From: Caulobacter segnis
GTDB lineage: Bacteria > Pseudomonadota > Alphaproteobacteria > Caulobacterales > Caulobacteraceae
Reading direction: 5' to 3'
Length of the DNA: 64,000 bases
NCBI RefSeq assembly: GCF_019931575.1
Contig: NZ_CP082923.1
Span: forward strand, 4,650,001 to 4,714,000
Shown here: in pieces, positions 34,756 through 43,379 of the stretch
Position numbering within the stretch: the stretch's first letter is position 1
Layout of the letters: every line of letters starts with the position of its first letter
The notes under the pieces: generated by a model
Told to the model about the DNA's origin: nothing
Database searches by the model: none
The model's input: the letters and a program-made list of their open reading frames with translations, nothing else
Position numbers and translations under genes: made by a program

Positions 34756-34800
34756 TCAGATCGTGGCGCGTTCGCGCTGAATTCGTCGCAGGCGTCGCAT
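34756..34800 (-). CDS. Arg-rich 14-residue leader ORF
   Basis: ATG 34800 to TGA at 34756-34758 encodes MRRLRRIQRERATI: six Arg in 14 residues, three of them by CGA, a codon the window seldom uses. GGAGG lies 9 bases upstream, a stronger ribosome site than many full genes here. It is followed by the hairpin at 34715-34734 and then the GNAT gene. The set suggests translation-linked control of the GNAT gene; no function of the peptide itself is shown. Confidence 0.5.
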   Translation of the reverse strand: MRRLRRIQRERATI

Positions 34801-34897
34801 GCCTGAAAACCTCCAAGAGATGCGCGCGCTGTAGGGCCAAGCCTTTCTCAGGTCAATAACGTTGCGGTGCGGCGACTTGGCTCTATGTTGCGGCGCG

Positions 34898-36175
34898 ATG
34901 TCCGACCCAGCTTCCCCAAAGACGCCCGCGTCCGCGCTCGTCACAGACACCTCTACCCGCGCCTTGTTGCGGGAGCGTGACTTCCTCCTGTTCTGGGTGG
35001 CGCGGTTCGTCTCCACCCTGGGGGTGCAGATCCAGTCGGTGGCCCTGGGCTGGCAGGTCTACGCCATCGCCCGCCTGACCAAGTCGGTCGGGGAGTCGGC
35101 CTTCCTGGTCAGCATGATCGGCCTGGCGCAGTTCCTGCCGCTGTTCCTGCTGACCCTGGTGGCCGGCGAGACGGCCGACCGCCGGACCCGCAAGCTGATC
35201 GTCGCCGCGACGCTGTGCCTGGACGCGATCAGCGCCGGCGTCCTCCTGACCCTGGCCCTGATGGGCTCGCACCACCTGTGGCCGATCTTCGCCATCTCGG
35301 TGATGTTCGGCGCCAGCCGCGCCTTCCTGTCGCCGGCCAGCAGCGCCATGGGGCCGATGCTGGTGCCGCGCCCGCTCTTGCCGCGCGCTATCGCCTGGAA
35401 CTCGCTGTCCTGGCAGGCCGGCTCGATCGTCGGGCCGGCCATCGGCGGCCTGCTGCTGATCCACTCGCCGGCCGCCGCCTTTGGCGCCTCGTTCGGCCTC
35501 TACCTGCTGGCCGCCGTCCTGGCCCTGCTGATCCGCAAGTCGACCAAGCCCGAAACCCAGCCCGGCTCGCGCGTCGAGCTGATCAAGGAGGGCCTGGCCT
35601 ATGTCTGGAACAACAAGATCGTCTTCGGCTCGATCTCGCTGGACCTGTTCGCGGTGATCCTGGGCGGGGCCACGGCCCTGCTGCCGGTGTTCGCCAAGGA
35701 CGTGCTGCACATCGGCCCCGGGGGCTTCGGCCTGCTGCGGGCCGCGCCGGCCGTGGGCGCGGTCCTGGTCGGGATCTACCTGGCCAGCAACCCGATCCGC
35801 CGCCATGCCGGCCGGATAATGTTCACCGGCGTGGCGGTCTTCGGCCTGGCGACGGTGGTGTTCGGCCTTTCGAAGCTGGAATGGCTGTCGGTGGCCGCCC
35901 TGGCCATCCTGGGCGGGGCCGACATGCTGTCGGTCTATGTGCGCCAGACCCTGGTCCAGATCGTCACCCCGGACGCCATGCGCGGCCGCGTCGCCGCCGT
36001 GTCGGGCGTGTTCATCAGCGCCTCCAACGAACTGGGCGAGGTCGAGAGCGGCGCGGCGGCCTGGCTGCTGGGCCCGGTCGGCGCGGCGGTGTTCGGCGGC
36101 GTCGGGGCCATGGCGGTCACGGCCGTGTGGGCCTGGCTGTTCCCTGCCCTTCGCAAGGCCGACCGGCTGGATTAG
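34898..36175 (+). CDS. Major facilitator superfamily transporter
   Basis: A 425-residue transporter with about 12 hydrophobic segments and the MFS intracellular loop motif AGETADRRTRKLI after the second segment. The overall pattern (FLLFWVARFVSTLGVQIQSVALGWQVYAIA at the start, central IRKSTKPETQPGSRVELIKEGLAYVWNNKIVFGSISLDLFAVILGGATALLPVFAKDVLHIGPGG) fits the EntS/MFS_3-like exporter group. Substrate unknown. ATG 34898 follows a weak GGCG. It is divergent from the GNAT/leader unit at 34691-34800. Confidence 0.92.
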   Translation: MSDPASPKTPASALVTDTSTRALLRERDFLLFWVARFVSTLGVQIQSVALGWQVYAIARLTKSVGESAFLVSMIGLAQFLPLFLLTLVAGETADRRTRKLIVAATLCLDAISAGVLLTLALMGSHHLWPIFAISVMFGASRAFLSPASSAMGPMLVPRPLLPRAIAWNSLSWQAGSIVGPAIGGLLLIHSPAAAFGASFGLYLLAAVLALLIRKSTKPETQPGSRVELIKEGLAYVWNNKIVFGSISLDLFAVILGGATALLPVFAKDVLHIGPGGFGLLRAAPAVGAVLVGIYLASNPIRRHAGRIMFTGVAVFGLATVVFGLSKLEWLSVAALAILGGADMLSVYVRQTLVQIVTPDAMRGRVAAVSGVFISASNELGEVESGAAAWLLGPVGAAVFGGVGAMAVTAVWAWLFPALRKADRLD

Positions 36176-36178
36176 CGC

Positions 36179-36670
36179 TCAGGCTCCGGCCAGCTCGCGG
36201 ATCCCGTCGTCGGTCAGGCGACGGATGATCCACTCGTCCATCGCGGCCGCGCCCAGGCTGTCATAGAAGGCGATCGACGGCGCGTTCCAGTCCAGGACCG
36301 ACCATTCCAGGCGGCCCAGCCCCTCGTCGACGCAGCGCCTGGCCAGGTTGGCCAGCAGCGCCTTGCCCGCGCCGGAGCCGCGCGCCGCCGGCCGCACGAA
36401 CAGGTCCTCCAGCCAGATGCCGTGCCGGCCGACGAAGGTCGAGTAGCTGTAGAACCACAGCGAGAACCCGACCGGCTGGCCATCGATCTCGACAATGTCG
36501 GCGAACGCGCGCGGGGCCTCGCCGAACAGGGCCGCGGTCGTGTCGGCCAGACTGGCCGTGACCGTATCGAGCAGCTTCTCATAGTCCGCCAAATCGAGGA
36601 TGAACTGGTGGATCAGGCTCGCGTCGGCGGGCGTGGCGGTTCTCACGGACACTTTGGCGGTGACGGGCAT
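36179..36670 (-). CDS. GNAT-family N-acetyltransferase (diamine acetyltransferase-like)
   Basis: A 163-residue GNAT protein: VRTATPADASLIHQFILDLADYEKL, FSLWFYSYSTFVGRHGIWLEDLFVRPAARGSGAGKALLANLARRC (acetyl-CoA loop) and LEWSVLDWNAPSIAFYDSLGA. The SLWFYSYSTFVGRHGIWLEDLFV run is typical of the spermidine/diamine acetyltransferase type. Its ATG (36670) shares CATG with the oppositely oriented TfoX-like gene, so both start codons overlap by two bases. A later GTG start (at about residue 7 or 9) cannot be excluded. Confidence 0.9.
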   Translation of the reverse strand: MPVTAKVSVRTATPADASLIHQFILDLADYEKLLDTVTASLADTTAALFGEAPRAFADIVEIDGQPVGFSLWFYSYSTFVGRHGIWLEDLFVRPAARGSGAGKALLANLARRCVDEGLGRLEWSVLDWNAPSIAFYDSLGAAAMDEWIIRRLTDDGIRELAGA

Positions 36671-37007
36671 GGCGGTCTCTGACGACTATCGGGACTTCGT
36701 TCTGGAGCAACTGGCCCCGCTGGGCCACGTCACCTCGCGCCGCATGTTCGGCGGAGTCGGCGTCTATGCGAACGGCCTGTTCTTCGCCCTGATCGACGAC
36801 GACGTCCTCTACCTCAAGGGCGACGAGACGTTGAAGCCGGAATTCGAGGCCGCCGGCTCGCACGCCTTCGCCCCGTTCGGCGACGACAAGCCGATGGCCT
36901 ACTGGACGGCCCCCGCCGAGGCGCTGGACGACCAGGAGGTCCTGCTGGAATGGTCGCGCAAGTCGCTCGAGGTCGCGGCGCGCAAGTCGGCCAGGAAGAA
37001 GCGCTAG
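36669..37007 (+). CDS. TfoX N-terminal domain protein
   Basis: A 112-residue TfoX_N protein: VLEQLAPLGHVTSRRMFGGVGVYANGLFFALIDDDVLYLKGDE, LKPEFEAAGSHAFAPFGDDKPMAYWTAPAEALDDQEVLLEWSRKSL. Full-length TfoX/Sxy activates competence genes in gammaproteobacteria; this short type has no known role. It ends with a basic ARKSARKKR. It is divergent from the GNAT gene with overlapping starts and convergent with the SDR gene (stop 4 bases into its 3' end). Confidence 0.9.
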   Translation: MAVSDDYRDFVLEQLAPLGHVTSRRMFGGVGVYANGLFFALIDDDVLYLKGDETLKPEFEAAGSHAFAPFGDDKPMAYWTAPAEALDDQEVLLEWSRKSLEVAARKSARKKR

Positions 37008-37873
37008 CCGATCTTCACCCCCGGCGGCGGCGCGCTGCTCTCCGGCACGAAGAAGTCCGGCATCAGGGTCGCGGACGGGTCGACCTTGTACGGGTCGAAG
37101 TCGCGCACGCCCTCGCCGTACAGGAAACTGTCGTCGATCAGGAAGTTGCCGCTGAAGTCCCGCGACGGCTTCAGGAACACGGCATGGGCCGCGTCGGCCA
37201 TGATCTCGACCGTGCGACAGTGCTTGAGGCCCTCCTCGCCGGTCAGGGCGAACTGGATGGCGGCGGTGGCGATGCCGGTGCGCGGCCACAGGGCGTTGAA
37301 GGCGATCCCGTCGCTCCTGAATTCCTCGGCCATGCCCAGTACGCACATCGACATGCCGAACTTGGCCATGGTGTAGGCCACGTGCGAGCCGAACCACCGC
37401 GGCGACATGTCCAGCGGCGGCGACAGCATCAGGACGTGCGGGTTCTGGGCCTTCTTCAGATAGGGGATGCAGGCCTTGGAGGTGACGAAGGTGCCGCGCG
37501 TGTTGATCTGGTGCATCAGGTCGTAGCGCTTCATGTCGGTCGACAGCGTGCCGGTCAGCGAGATGGCCGAGGCGTTGTTCACGCAGATGTCGATGCCGCC
37601 GAACTGGGCGACGGCCTTCTCCACCGCCTCCTGGACGCTGGCCTCCTCGCGCACGTCGACCACCAGCGGCAAGGCCTGGCCGCCCGCCGCCTCGATCTCC
37701 TTGGCGGCGGTGTAGATGGTGCCGGGCAGCTTGGGATGGGCCTCGGCGGTCTTGGCGGCGATGACGATATTGGCTCCATCGCGGGCGGCGCGCAGGGCGA
37801 TGGCCAGGCCGATGCCGCGCGAGGCGCCGGTGACGAACAGGGTCTTGCCCTGAAGCGAGTTGGTCAGGCTCAT
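37004..37873 (-). CDS. Short-chain dehydrogenase (HSDL2-like)
   Basis: A 289-residue SDR: LFVTGASRGIGLAIALRAARDGANIVIAAKTAEAHPKLPGTIYTAAKEIEAAGG, CVNNASAISLTGTLSTDMKRYDLMHQINTRGTFVTSKACIPYLK and WFGSHVAYTMAKFGMSMCVLGMAEEFRSDGIAFNALWPRT. This pattern matches the hydroxysteroid dehydrogenase-like 2 group. Substrate unknown. It overlaps the preceding membrane gene by four bases (37870-37873). In this lipid- and CoA-rich neighbourhood it may act on fatty-acid derivatives (inference). Confidence 0.92.
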   Translation of the reverse strand: MSLTNSLQGKTLFVTGASRGIGLAIALRAARDGANIVIAAKTAEAHPKLPGTIYTAAKEIEAAGGQALPLVVDVREEASVQEAVEKAVAQFGGIDICVNNASAISLTGTLSTDMKRYDLMHQINTRGTFVTSKACIPYLKKAQNPHVLMLSPPLDMSPRWFGSHVAYTMAKFGMSMCVLGMAEEFRSDGIAFNALWPRTGIATAAIQFALTGEEGLKHCRTVEIMADAAHAVFLKPSRDFSGNFLIDDSFLYGEGVRDFDPYKVDPSATLMPDFFVPESSAPPPGVKIG

Positions 37874-38385
37874 GCGGGTTCTCCACGCGCTTTGATCAGG
37901 TCGAGGCCGGCGACGATGAAGCCGATGATGAAGCTCATCTTCGCCACGTGCGCGACGGGACCGTGATCCTTCATCGCCAGGCCGACAAGCCCGATGACGA
38001 GCGCGACGATCCAGAGGCCGGCGGGAATGCGGAACACCTTGGCCCGCATGAGGTCCACGGCCCAGACCACCATGCCGATCGACCAGAGGCTGGAGGCGAT
38101 CACGTACGAGGCCCCGCCGAAGATCTCGGCCGACGAGGTCCGCACCAGCATCACGCCCAGCAGCGCCAGGACAAAGCCCGTCAGGCCCAGGGCGCTGGCC
38201 GACCGCCGGCTCGCCGACCAGACGCCCAGCATGCCAAGCAGCAGCAGCAGGTCGATGATCACATAGACCAGATGCGGCCACGGATCGGCCAGGCGCGGAT
38301 AGATCAGGAACGGCGCGGCGATGTCGATCGCCGCCCCGACGATCGTCGCGGCGCCGGCCAGGCGCAGGACCGAACGGTTTCGCAT
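37870..38385 (-). CDS. Multi-span hypothetical membrane protein
   Basis: A 171-residue protein with about five membrane segments (VLRLAGAATIVGAAIDIAAPFLIY, LVYVIIDLLLLLGMLGVW, ALGLTGFVLALLGVMLV, VIASSLWSIGMVVWAVDLM, LWIVALVIGLVGLAM). No family is recognised. Its ATG overlaps the following SDR's stop by one base, and its own stop overlaps the HSDL2-like SDR start, so three minus-strand genes (38385-39356, this one, 37004-37873) form one coupled unit. It may form part of a membrane-linked metabolic set. Confidence 0.82.
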   Translation of the reverse strand: MRNRSVLRLAGAATIVGAAIDIAAPFLIYPRLADPWPHLVYVIIDLLLLLGMLGVWSASRRSASALGLTGFVLALLGVMLVRTSSAEIFGGASYVIASSLWSIGMVVWAVDLMRAKVFRIPAGLWIVALVIGLVGLAMKDHGPVAHVAKMSFIIGFIVAGLDLIKARGEPA

Positions 38386-39356
38386 CAGGCGCCGGCACCG
38401 ACGGTCTTCACCGACAGATCCCACAGCCGGTTGGCCGCCTCGGGGTCGAGGGCGTGGGGCATGACGCCGTTCCAGGGCCGCTCCTGGCTCCAGGGGACGG
38501 CCTGGTTGCAATCCTCCAGATAGAGTCCCCCGACGCCGTCCAGCTCGTCGCCGACGGCGGCCCAGACGCTGGTCGCCGCGCCCTGCTCGGTGGTCTTGAA
38601 GCCCTCGCGCGGCTTGTCGTTCTCGTCCAGCCAGCCCATGGCCCGCTGCTCATCCAGGCTCATGTGCCGCTGCAGCGGGGTCATGATGCCGCCGGGCATG
38701 ACGGCGTTGGCGTTGACGCCCTGGTCCCGGAACCGCTTGTCGAAGCCGACCGCGAACAGGCTGTTGGCGGTCTTGGCCTGACCGTAGGCCTCCCACTTGT
38801 CGTAGGGCCGGGTCTGGTAGTTCGGGTCCTCGAAGTTCACGCCCGAGCGTCGGTGGCCGATCGAGGACAGCGACACCAGCCGCGAACGACGACCCGAGTG
38901 CTCGGCCCCGTCGATCAGGTTTGGCGCCAGAAGCACCGAGAGCAGGAAGTGTCCGAAGTGGTTCGTGCCGATCTGCATCTCCAGCCCGTCGGCGGTGCGC
39001 GACAGCGGGCAGGCCATGACGCCGGCGTTGTTGACCAGGATATTCAGGCGGCGGTCGCCCCAGCGATGGGCGAAGTGTCGGATGGCTTCGAGACTGGAAA
39101 GGTCCAGCATGCCGAAGCTGACGCGTTTCAGCCCCGCTTCCGCGTTGATCTGATTGGCGACCTCTTCGCCCAGCTCGGGCTTGCGGGCGGCGATGATCAC
39201 CTCCGCGCCCGCCAGGGCCAGGGCCCGCGCCGTCTCGACGCCGATGCCGGTGGCCGCGCCGGTGACGATGGCCACCCGGCCCGACAGGTCATGACCCGCG
39301 ACCACTTCGCGCGCCGTCGACTTCGCCCCAAAGGGCGAGGTGATCCGCTCCGCCAT
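38385..39356 (-). CDS. Short-chain dehydrogenase/reductase (retinol-dehydrogenase-like)
   Basis: A 323-residue SDR: GRVAIVTGAATGIGVETARALALAGAEVIIAARKPELGEEV, NILVNNAGVMACPLSRTADGLEMQIGTNHFGHFLLSVLL and SRLVSLSSIGHRRSGVNFEDPNYQTRPYDKWEAYGQAKTANSLFAVGF (catalytic Ser, Tyr, Lys). The length and IGTNHFGHFLL type match WWOX/retinol dehydrogenase-like members. Substrate unknown. It is first in a chain of overlapping minus-strand genes and follows the enoyl-CoA hydratase gene by 35 bases. Confidence 0.92.
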   Translation of the reverse strand: MAERITSPFGAKSTAREVVAGHDLSGRVAIVTGAATGIGVETARALALAGAEVIIAARKPELGEEVANQINAEAGLKRVSFGMLDLSSLEAIRHFAHRWGDRRLNILVNNAGVMACPLSRTADGLEMQIGTNHFGHFLLSVLLAPNLIDGAEHSGRRSRLVSLSSIGHRRSGVNFEDPNYQTRPYDKWEAYGQAKTANSLFAVGFDKRFRDQGVNANAVMPGGIMTPLQRHMSLDEQRAMGWLDENDKPREGFKTTEQGAATSVWAAVGDELDGVGGLYLEDCNQAVPWSQERPWNGVMPHALDPEAANRLWDLSVKTVGAGA

Positions 39357-39391
39357 GTCGATCCTCCCAGATCGTTTGTTGTCGGTGGAGC

Positions 39392-40177
39392 TTAGCCCAC
39401 CTTTGTGAAATCCGGCGGCCGACGCTCCATGAAAGCCATGAAGGCCTCGCGCGCCTCGGCCGTCTGCAGGCGCTCGCCGAACAGCGCGCCCTCGGTGTCC
39501 ATCAGGGCGGCGATCTTCTCGGCGTCGCGCATCAGGCGCTTGGTGACGGTCAGGGCGCCCAGCGGCCGGATCGCCAGTTGCTCGGCGGCGGCGCGAGCGC
39601 GGGCCCGCAGGTCACCGGCCTCGGCCGAGCCGTTGGCGATGCCCCAGGCCACGGCGGTGCCGCCGTCGATCGCCTCGCCCAGGGCGAACATGGCGTAGGC
39701 GCGAGCGTGGCCGATGCGGGCCGGCAGCAGCCAGCTGGACGCCGCCTCGGGCACCAGGGCCAGGTTGACGAACGGCACAGTCAGCCGCGCGTCGGGGGTG
39801 ACGTAGACGAGGTCGCAGTGCAGCAGCATGGTCGTGCCCACGCCCACGGCCTGACCGTGAACGGCGGCGACCAGTGGCCGGGTGGCGTGGGCCAGGGCCT
39901 TCAGGAAGCGGATCACGTGGCGCTCGTCCGTGAAGGCGCCCGTGGCCTGGGCCGCGAAGTCCTGCAGGTCGTTGCCGGCCGTGAAGCTGTCGCCGTCGGC
40001 CTGGAAGATCACCACGCGCACGGCCGGATCCTTCTCGGCGGCCTCCAGGCTGTCGGCCAGCACGCCGTACATGGCGTTGGACAGGGCGTTCTTCTTTTCC
40101 GGACGCGCCAGGGTGAGGGTCATCACGCCGGCGTCGATCTCGACCTTGACGTGTTCGCTCGTCGTGGGGTCGGTCAT
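39392..40177 (-). CDS. Enoyl-CoA hydratase/isomerase
   Basis: A 261-residue crotonase: MTLTLARPEKKNALSNAMYGVLADSLE, VIFQADGDSFTAGNDLQDFA (oxyanion loop) and AAVHGQAVGVGTTMLLHCDLVYVTPDARLTVPFVNLALVPEAAS. One of the usual catalytic Glu positions appears as VPEAAS, with the first one not clear. Length is normal. Start overlaps the MarR stop by ATGA; the MarR regulator may control it. Substrate likely a fatty enoyl-CoA (inference). Confidence 0.92.
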   Translation of the reverse strand: MTDPTTSEHVKVEIDAGVMTLTLARPEKKNALSNAMYGVLADSLEAAEKDPAVRVVIFQADGDSFTAGNDLQDFAAQATGAFTDERHVIRFLKALAHATRPLVAAVHGQAVGVGTTMLLHCDLVYVTPDARLTVPFVNLALVPEAASSWLLPARIGHARAYAMFALGEAIDGGTAVAWGIANGSAEAGDLRARARAAAEQLAIRPLGALTVTKRLMRDAEKIAALMDTEGALFGERLQTAEAREAFMAFMERRPPDFTKVG

Positions 40178-40617
40178 TGTTGATCTCCCTTCGGGAACTT
40201 GGTCTGCAGGCTGGAGAGCCAGCGCGCGACCACGCCGATCTCATCGTCCGTGAAGCCCTCGGTCAGATGGGCGTTGACGCCATCGAGACCCGCTTTCGCG
40301 GCCTGGCGGGCGGCGCGGCCCTTGTCGGTCAGGTGCAGGCGCATGGCGCGGCCGTCCTTGGGATCGGCGCGGCGCTCGACCAGTTCGGCGCGGGTCATGC
40401 GGTCGATCAGGCCGGTCATGGCCGACGGGGCCAGGTCGAGGGCGTCAGCCGCCTCGCCGATCAGGGCGCCGTCCTGGTCGCCCAGATAGAAAAGCACGCC
40501 CGACTGCGCGGCGGTCAGACCACCGTTGGCCGCCATCTTGCCCTCGATCCAGCGCTGAACGCGCCGGTGACCGGCGTTGAGCAGGAAGATGAGTCGGCGA
40601 TCGGCGGGCACGGACAT
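40174..40617 (-). CDS. MarR-family transcription regulator
   Basis: A 147-residue MarR-type winged-helix protein: LLNAGHRRVQRWIEGKMAANGGLTAAQSGVLFYLGDQDGALIGEAADALDLAPSAMTGLIDRMTRAELVERRADPKDGRAMRLHLTDKGRAARQ. It is followed by the enoyl-CoA hydratase with a four-base overlap, which suggests it regulates that operon in response to an acyl-CoA or related ligand (inference). Upstream 40618-40662 lies between it and the divergent-side MBL gene 3' end. Confidence 0.93.
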   Translation of the reverse strand: MSVPADRRLIFLLNAGHRRVQRWIEGKMAANGGLTAAQSGVLFYLGDQDGALIGEAADALDLAPSAMTGLIDRMTRAELVERRADPKDGRAMRLHLTDKGRAARQAAKAGLDGVNAHLTEGFTDDEIGVVARWLSSLQTKFPKGDQQ

Positions 40618-40662
40618 GTTAGCCAGCCTATATTTCGCATACGAAATGTCAAACGGCCGTTT

Positions 40663-41775
40663 CTAGTCTGGACTAGAAATCTCACCGTCGGAAAACGCGC
40701 GGTACCAGGCCACGCCCTCGGCATCGAGCTCGCGCCGGATTCTGCCCCGCCGGATCAGGCAGTTGAGGTGAGCGAGCGCCTCGCCCGTGGCCATGCCCAG
40801 AAGATCGGACCCGATCGGCCGCGCGAACAAGGCCCCGAACGTGTCGACCACCCGCTTGGGCTCGGCCAGCTTCTTTTCCAGGCGCGAAAGGCCCCGCTCG
40901 TGCCCCGAGATCAGGCCGTCGATGCGTGTGTGCAGCCCTTCGAATGGATCGTTGTGGGCCGGCAGCACGATCACCTCGTCGGGCACGGTCGCCTTGACCT
41001 TGGCCAGCGACCGCAGCCAGTCGCTCAAGGGATCCGCGTCGGGTTCGGTCGGGAACACCGAGACGTTGGACGAGATGCGCGGCAGCACCTGGTCGCCTGA
41101 AATGAAGACGTTCAGCTCGGGCGCCCACAGGCAGGCGTGGTCGGGCGAGTGCCCCTGACCCGTCACCACCCGCCAGGTCCGGCCGCCGATCTCGAAATCC
41201 TCGCCGTCGGACAGCCGCCGATAGCTGTCGGGCAGGGCGTAGATCGCCTTGCCGAAGCCGCCGAAGCGGGCCTTGTAGTTCTCGATCGCGTCCTCGTCCC
41301 AGCCGGCGGCGTGGAAGAACTTCACCCCGTCCTCGGGGGCCTCGCGGCCGGTGTCGGCCACCAGCATGCGGCACTGGAAGTATTCCAGCCGCGTCATCCA
41401 GAGCCGGCAGTCGAACTTGCGAGTCAGCCAGCCCGCCAGGCCGATATGGTCGGGATGCAGGTGCGTAACGATTACCCGGGTGACCGGCTTGCCGCCCAGG
41501 GCGCCCGTGAACGCCGCCCGCCAGGCCTGGCTGGTCTCGCGGGTCTGGACGCCGGTGTCGACGATCGCCCAGCCCTCGCCGTCGGCGATGGCCCAGACAT
41601 TGATGAACTGCAGCGATCCGCCCAGCGGCATCCGCAGCCACAGGACGCCGGGCGCGACCTCGACGGCCTCGCCCGAGCCCTGCTCCGGCGCGGTCTCGAA
41701 CGGATAGACTAGACGCCCTTTTCGGGGTTCCTGAGTCTCGCCGGGCGCCTCGCCCTCTTCGAATCCGTCGCGCAT
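40663..41775 (-). CDS. Metallo-beta-lactamase-fold hydrolase
   Basis: A 370-residue MBL protein with VIVTHLHPDHIGLAGWL, GHSPDHACLW and ISGDQVLPRI metal-binding regions, and a longer C-terminus than gloB. The N-terminal sequence (TAPEQGSGEAVEVAPGVLWLRMPLGGSLQFINVWAIADGEGWAIVDTG) is typical of the MBL group associated with HTH-type C-terminal domains, here ending RIRRELDAEGVAWYR. Substrate unknown. It precedes the MarR/enoyl-CoA unit on the same strand and is divergent from the Cys-repeat gene. Confidence 0.9.
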   Translation of the reverse strand: MRDGFEEGEAPGETQEPRKGRLVYPFETAPEQGSGEAVEVAPGVLWLRMPLGGSLQFINVWAIADGEGWAIVDTGVQTRETSQAWRAAFTGALGGKPVTRVIVTHLHPDHIGLAGWLTRKFDCRLWMTRLEYFQCRMLVADTGREAPEDGVKFFHAAGWDEDAIENYKARFGGFGKAIYALPDSYRRLSDGEDFEIGGRTWRVVTGQGHSPDHACLWAPELNVFISGDQVLPRISSNVSVFPTEPDADPLSDWLRSLAKVKATVPDEVIVLPAHNDPFEGLHTRIDGLISGHERGLSRLEKKLAEPKRVVDTFGALFARPIGSDLLGMATGEALAHLNCLIRRGRIRRELDAEGVAWYRAFSDGEISSPD

Positions 41776-41938
41776 TCCGTCCCCTTCACGCCCCGTTCAA
41801 CCGACGCTTGTCCTTGATCCAACCCATTTTTTGCGCTCGGAGCCAGTCATCATCGCGCCTAGGTCGGACGGTATCTTGACCCCTGATACAAGCACGCGCT
41901 TATGTCCGCGCGAGGAATTCACCCAGGAGATGTTTCCC

Positions 41939-43291
41939 ATGAAGCGTTTCGCGATCGGCCTGTCGGCCGCCCTCGCGGTCGCCATTCTCGTGCCGGCCGC
42001 CGTCATTTCGGCGCCGAAGGAAGAGAAGGGCAAGCCCGCCGCTGTCGACGCCAAGGCGCGCGAGGCGGGCATGAAGGAAGCCCCGGCCCTGATCCAGGCC
42101 AGCGGCGCCGGTTGCACGGTTTCGGACGCCCGCTTCATCGGCGAGGACAAGAAGGCTGGCGCCAAGTATTTCGAAGTCGCCTGTAACGAAGGCATGGGCT
42201 TCGCGCTGATCGCCAAGAAGGACGTGGCTCCGCAGGTCTACACCTGCCTGGAATCGAGCCAGCCGGGTCCCGACGGCAAGGTCGGCGGTCTGGCCTGTAT
42301 CCTGCCCGGCAACGCCAACCCGGGCGCTGGCCTGGCCCCCTTCGTCCAGAAGGCCGGCGTGACCTGCGATATCGAAAACACCCGCGCCATCGGCTCGGGC
42401 GCCAAGAACTCGTACTTCGAAGTCGCCTGTAAGGGCGGCAGCGGCTACGTCGTCCAGACGGTCTCGCCGCTGAACATCAGCGGCGAAGTCACCGTCAACA
42501 GCTGCCTGCTGTACGAGGAAGGCGCCAATGTCAGCTGCAAGCTGACCAACCGTCAGACCCAGCTGCAGATCGTCGACACGCTGAACACCGCGGCGGCCTC
42601 GGCCGGCACGACCTGCGCCATCAAGGACAAGCGCTACATCCTCAGCACCAAGGCCGACAACTATTACGAAGTGTCGTGCCAGGACGGTAAGGGCTACGTC
42701 TACCAGCAGACCGCGACGACGGGCGCCTTCGCCCGCGCCATCCCCTGCGCCCAGGCCGGCTTCGTCGGCGGCGGCTGCACCATGACCGACGCGGTCGCGG
42801 CCCAGACCGAACAGGCCGGCTTCTACAGCAAGCTGGCGGCCAAGGCCGGTTTCCCCTGCGACGTCGAGAAGTACGGCATGCTGCCGACCAACGACCCGAA
42901 GAAGGAAATCGTCGAGCTGAAGTGCAAGAACAGCGACGCCGGCGCCATCGCCGTGTTCACCGCCACCGGCGGCACGGTCTATGACTGCCTGACGGCCGAG
43001 CTGAACGGCTTCCGCTGCTCCTTCACCAAGAAGGACACCCAGTACGCTCGCCTGACCAAGGACCTGGTCGGCTTCAACAAGGCCTCGTGCACCGTGTCGG
43101 ACGCTCGCGTCATCGGCGCGACCGACACCGAGGGCTTCGTCGAAGTGGCCTGCTCGGACGGCCTGCCGGGCTGGGTGCTGGGCTATCCGACCGGCGTCGC
43201 CAAGCCGGCCGCCAAGGAGTTCCTCTCCTGCGTCCAGGCCAAGGGCATCGGCGGCGGCTGCAAGCTGCCGACCAACAAGGTCAAGGGCTGA
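41939..43291 (+). CDS. Secreted protein with five four-cysteine repeats
   Basis: A 450-residue exported protein (signal peptide to about residue 25, AVISA). Residues 59-441 hold five tandem units of about 77-84 residues, each with four Cys: 59/82/103/120, 143/164/189/200, 226/247/270/280, 307/329/350/360 and 384/405/431/441. In most units the second Cys sits in E-V-A/S-C followed by G-x-G-Y/F. Twenty Cys suggest ten disulfides in the periplasm or outside. I know of no named family. ATG 41939 is chosen because AGGAG lies 8 bases upstream; an ATG at 41930 overlaps that AGGAG. A strong terminator follows. Confidence 0.88.
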   Translation: MKRFAIGLSAALAVAILVPAAVISAPKEEKGKPAAVDAKAREAGMKEAPALIQASGAGCTVSDARFIGEDKKAGAKYFEVACNEGMGFALIAKKDVAPQVYTCLESSQPGPDGKVGGLACILPGNANPGAGLAPFVQKAGVTCDIENTRAIGSGAKNSYFEVACKGGSGYVVQTVSPLNISGEVTVNSCLLYEEGANVSCKLTNRQTQLQIVDTLNTAAASAGTTCAIKDKRYILSTKADNYYEVSCQDGKGYVYQQTATTGAFARAIPCAQAGFVGGGCTMTDAVAAQTEQAGFYSKLAAKAGFPCDVEKYGMLPTNDPKKEIVELKCKNSDAGAIAVFTATGGTVYDCLTAELNGFRCSFTKKDTQYARLTKDLVGFNKASCTVSDARVIGATDTEGFVEVACSDGLPGWVLGYPTGVAKPAAKEFLSCVQAKGIGGGCKLPTNKVKG

Positions 43292-43315
43292 TCCCAGTCC
43301 TGATCCGATCTGAAG

Positions 43316-43352
43316 AAGCCCGCCCGGAGCGATCCGGGCGGGCTTTCTTTTT
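43316..43352 (+). terminator. Rho-independent terminator
   Basis: A 13-bp perfect stem (43316-43328 with 43333-43345) with a 4-base loop is followed by TCTTTTTG. It ends the Cys-repeat gene and lies 28 bases before the esterase gene. Confidence 0.95.
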
Positions 43353-43379
43353 GCACGAGCCCCTGGATAAGTTCGGGCC

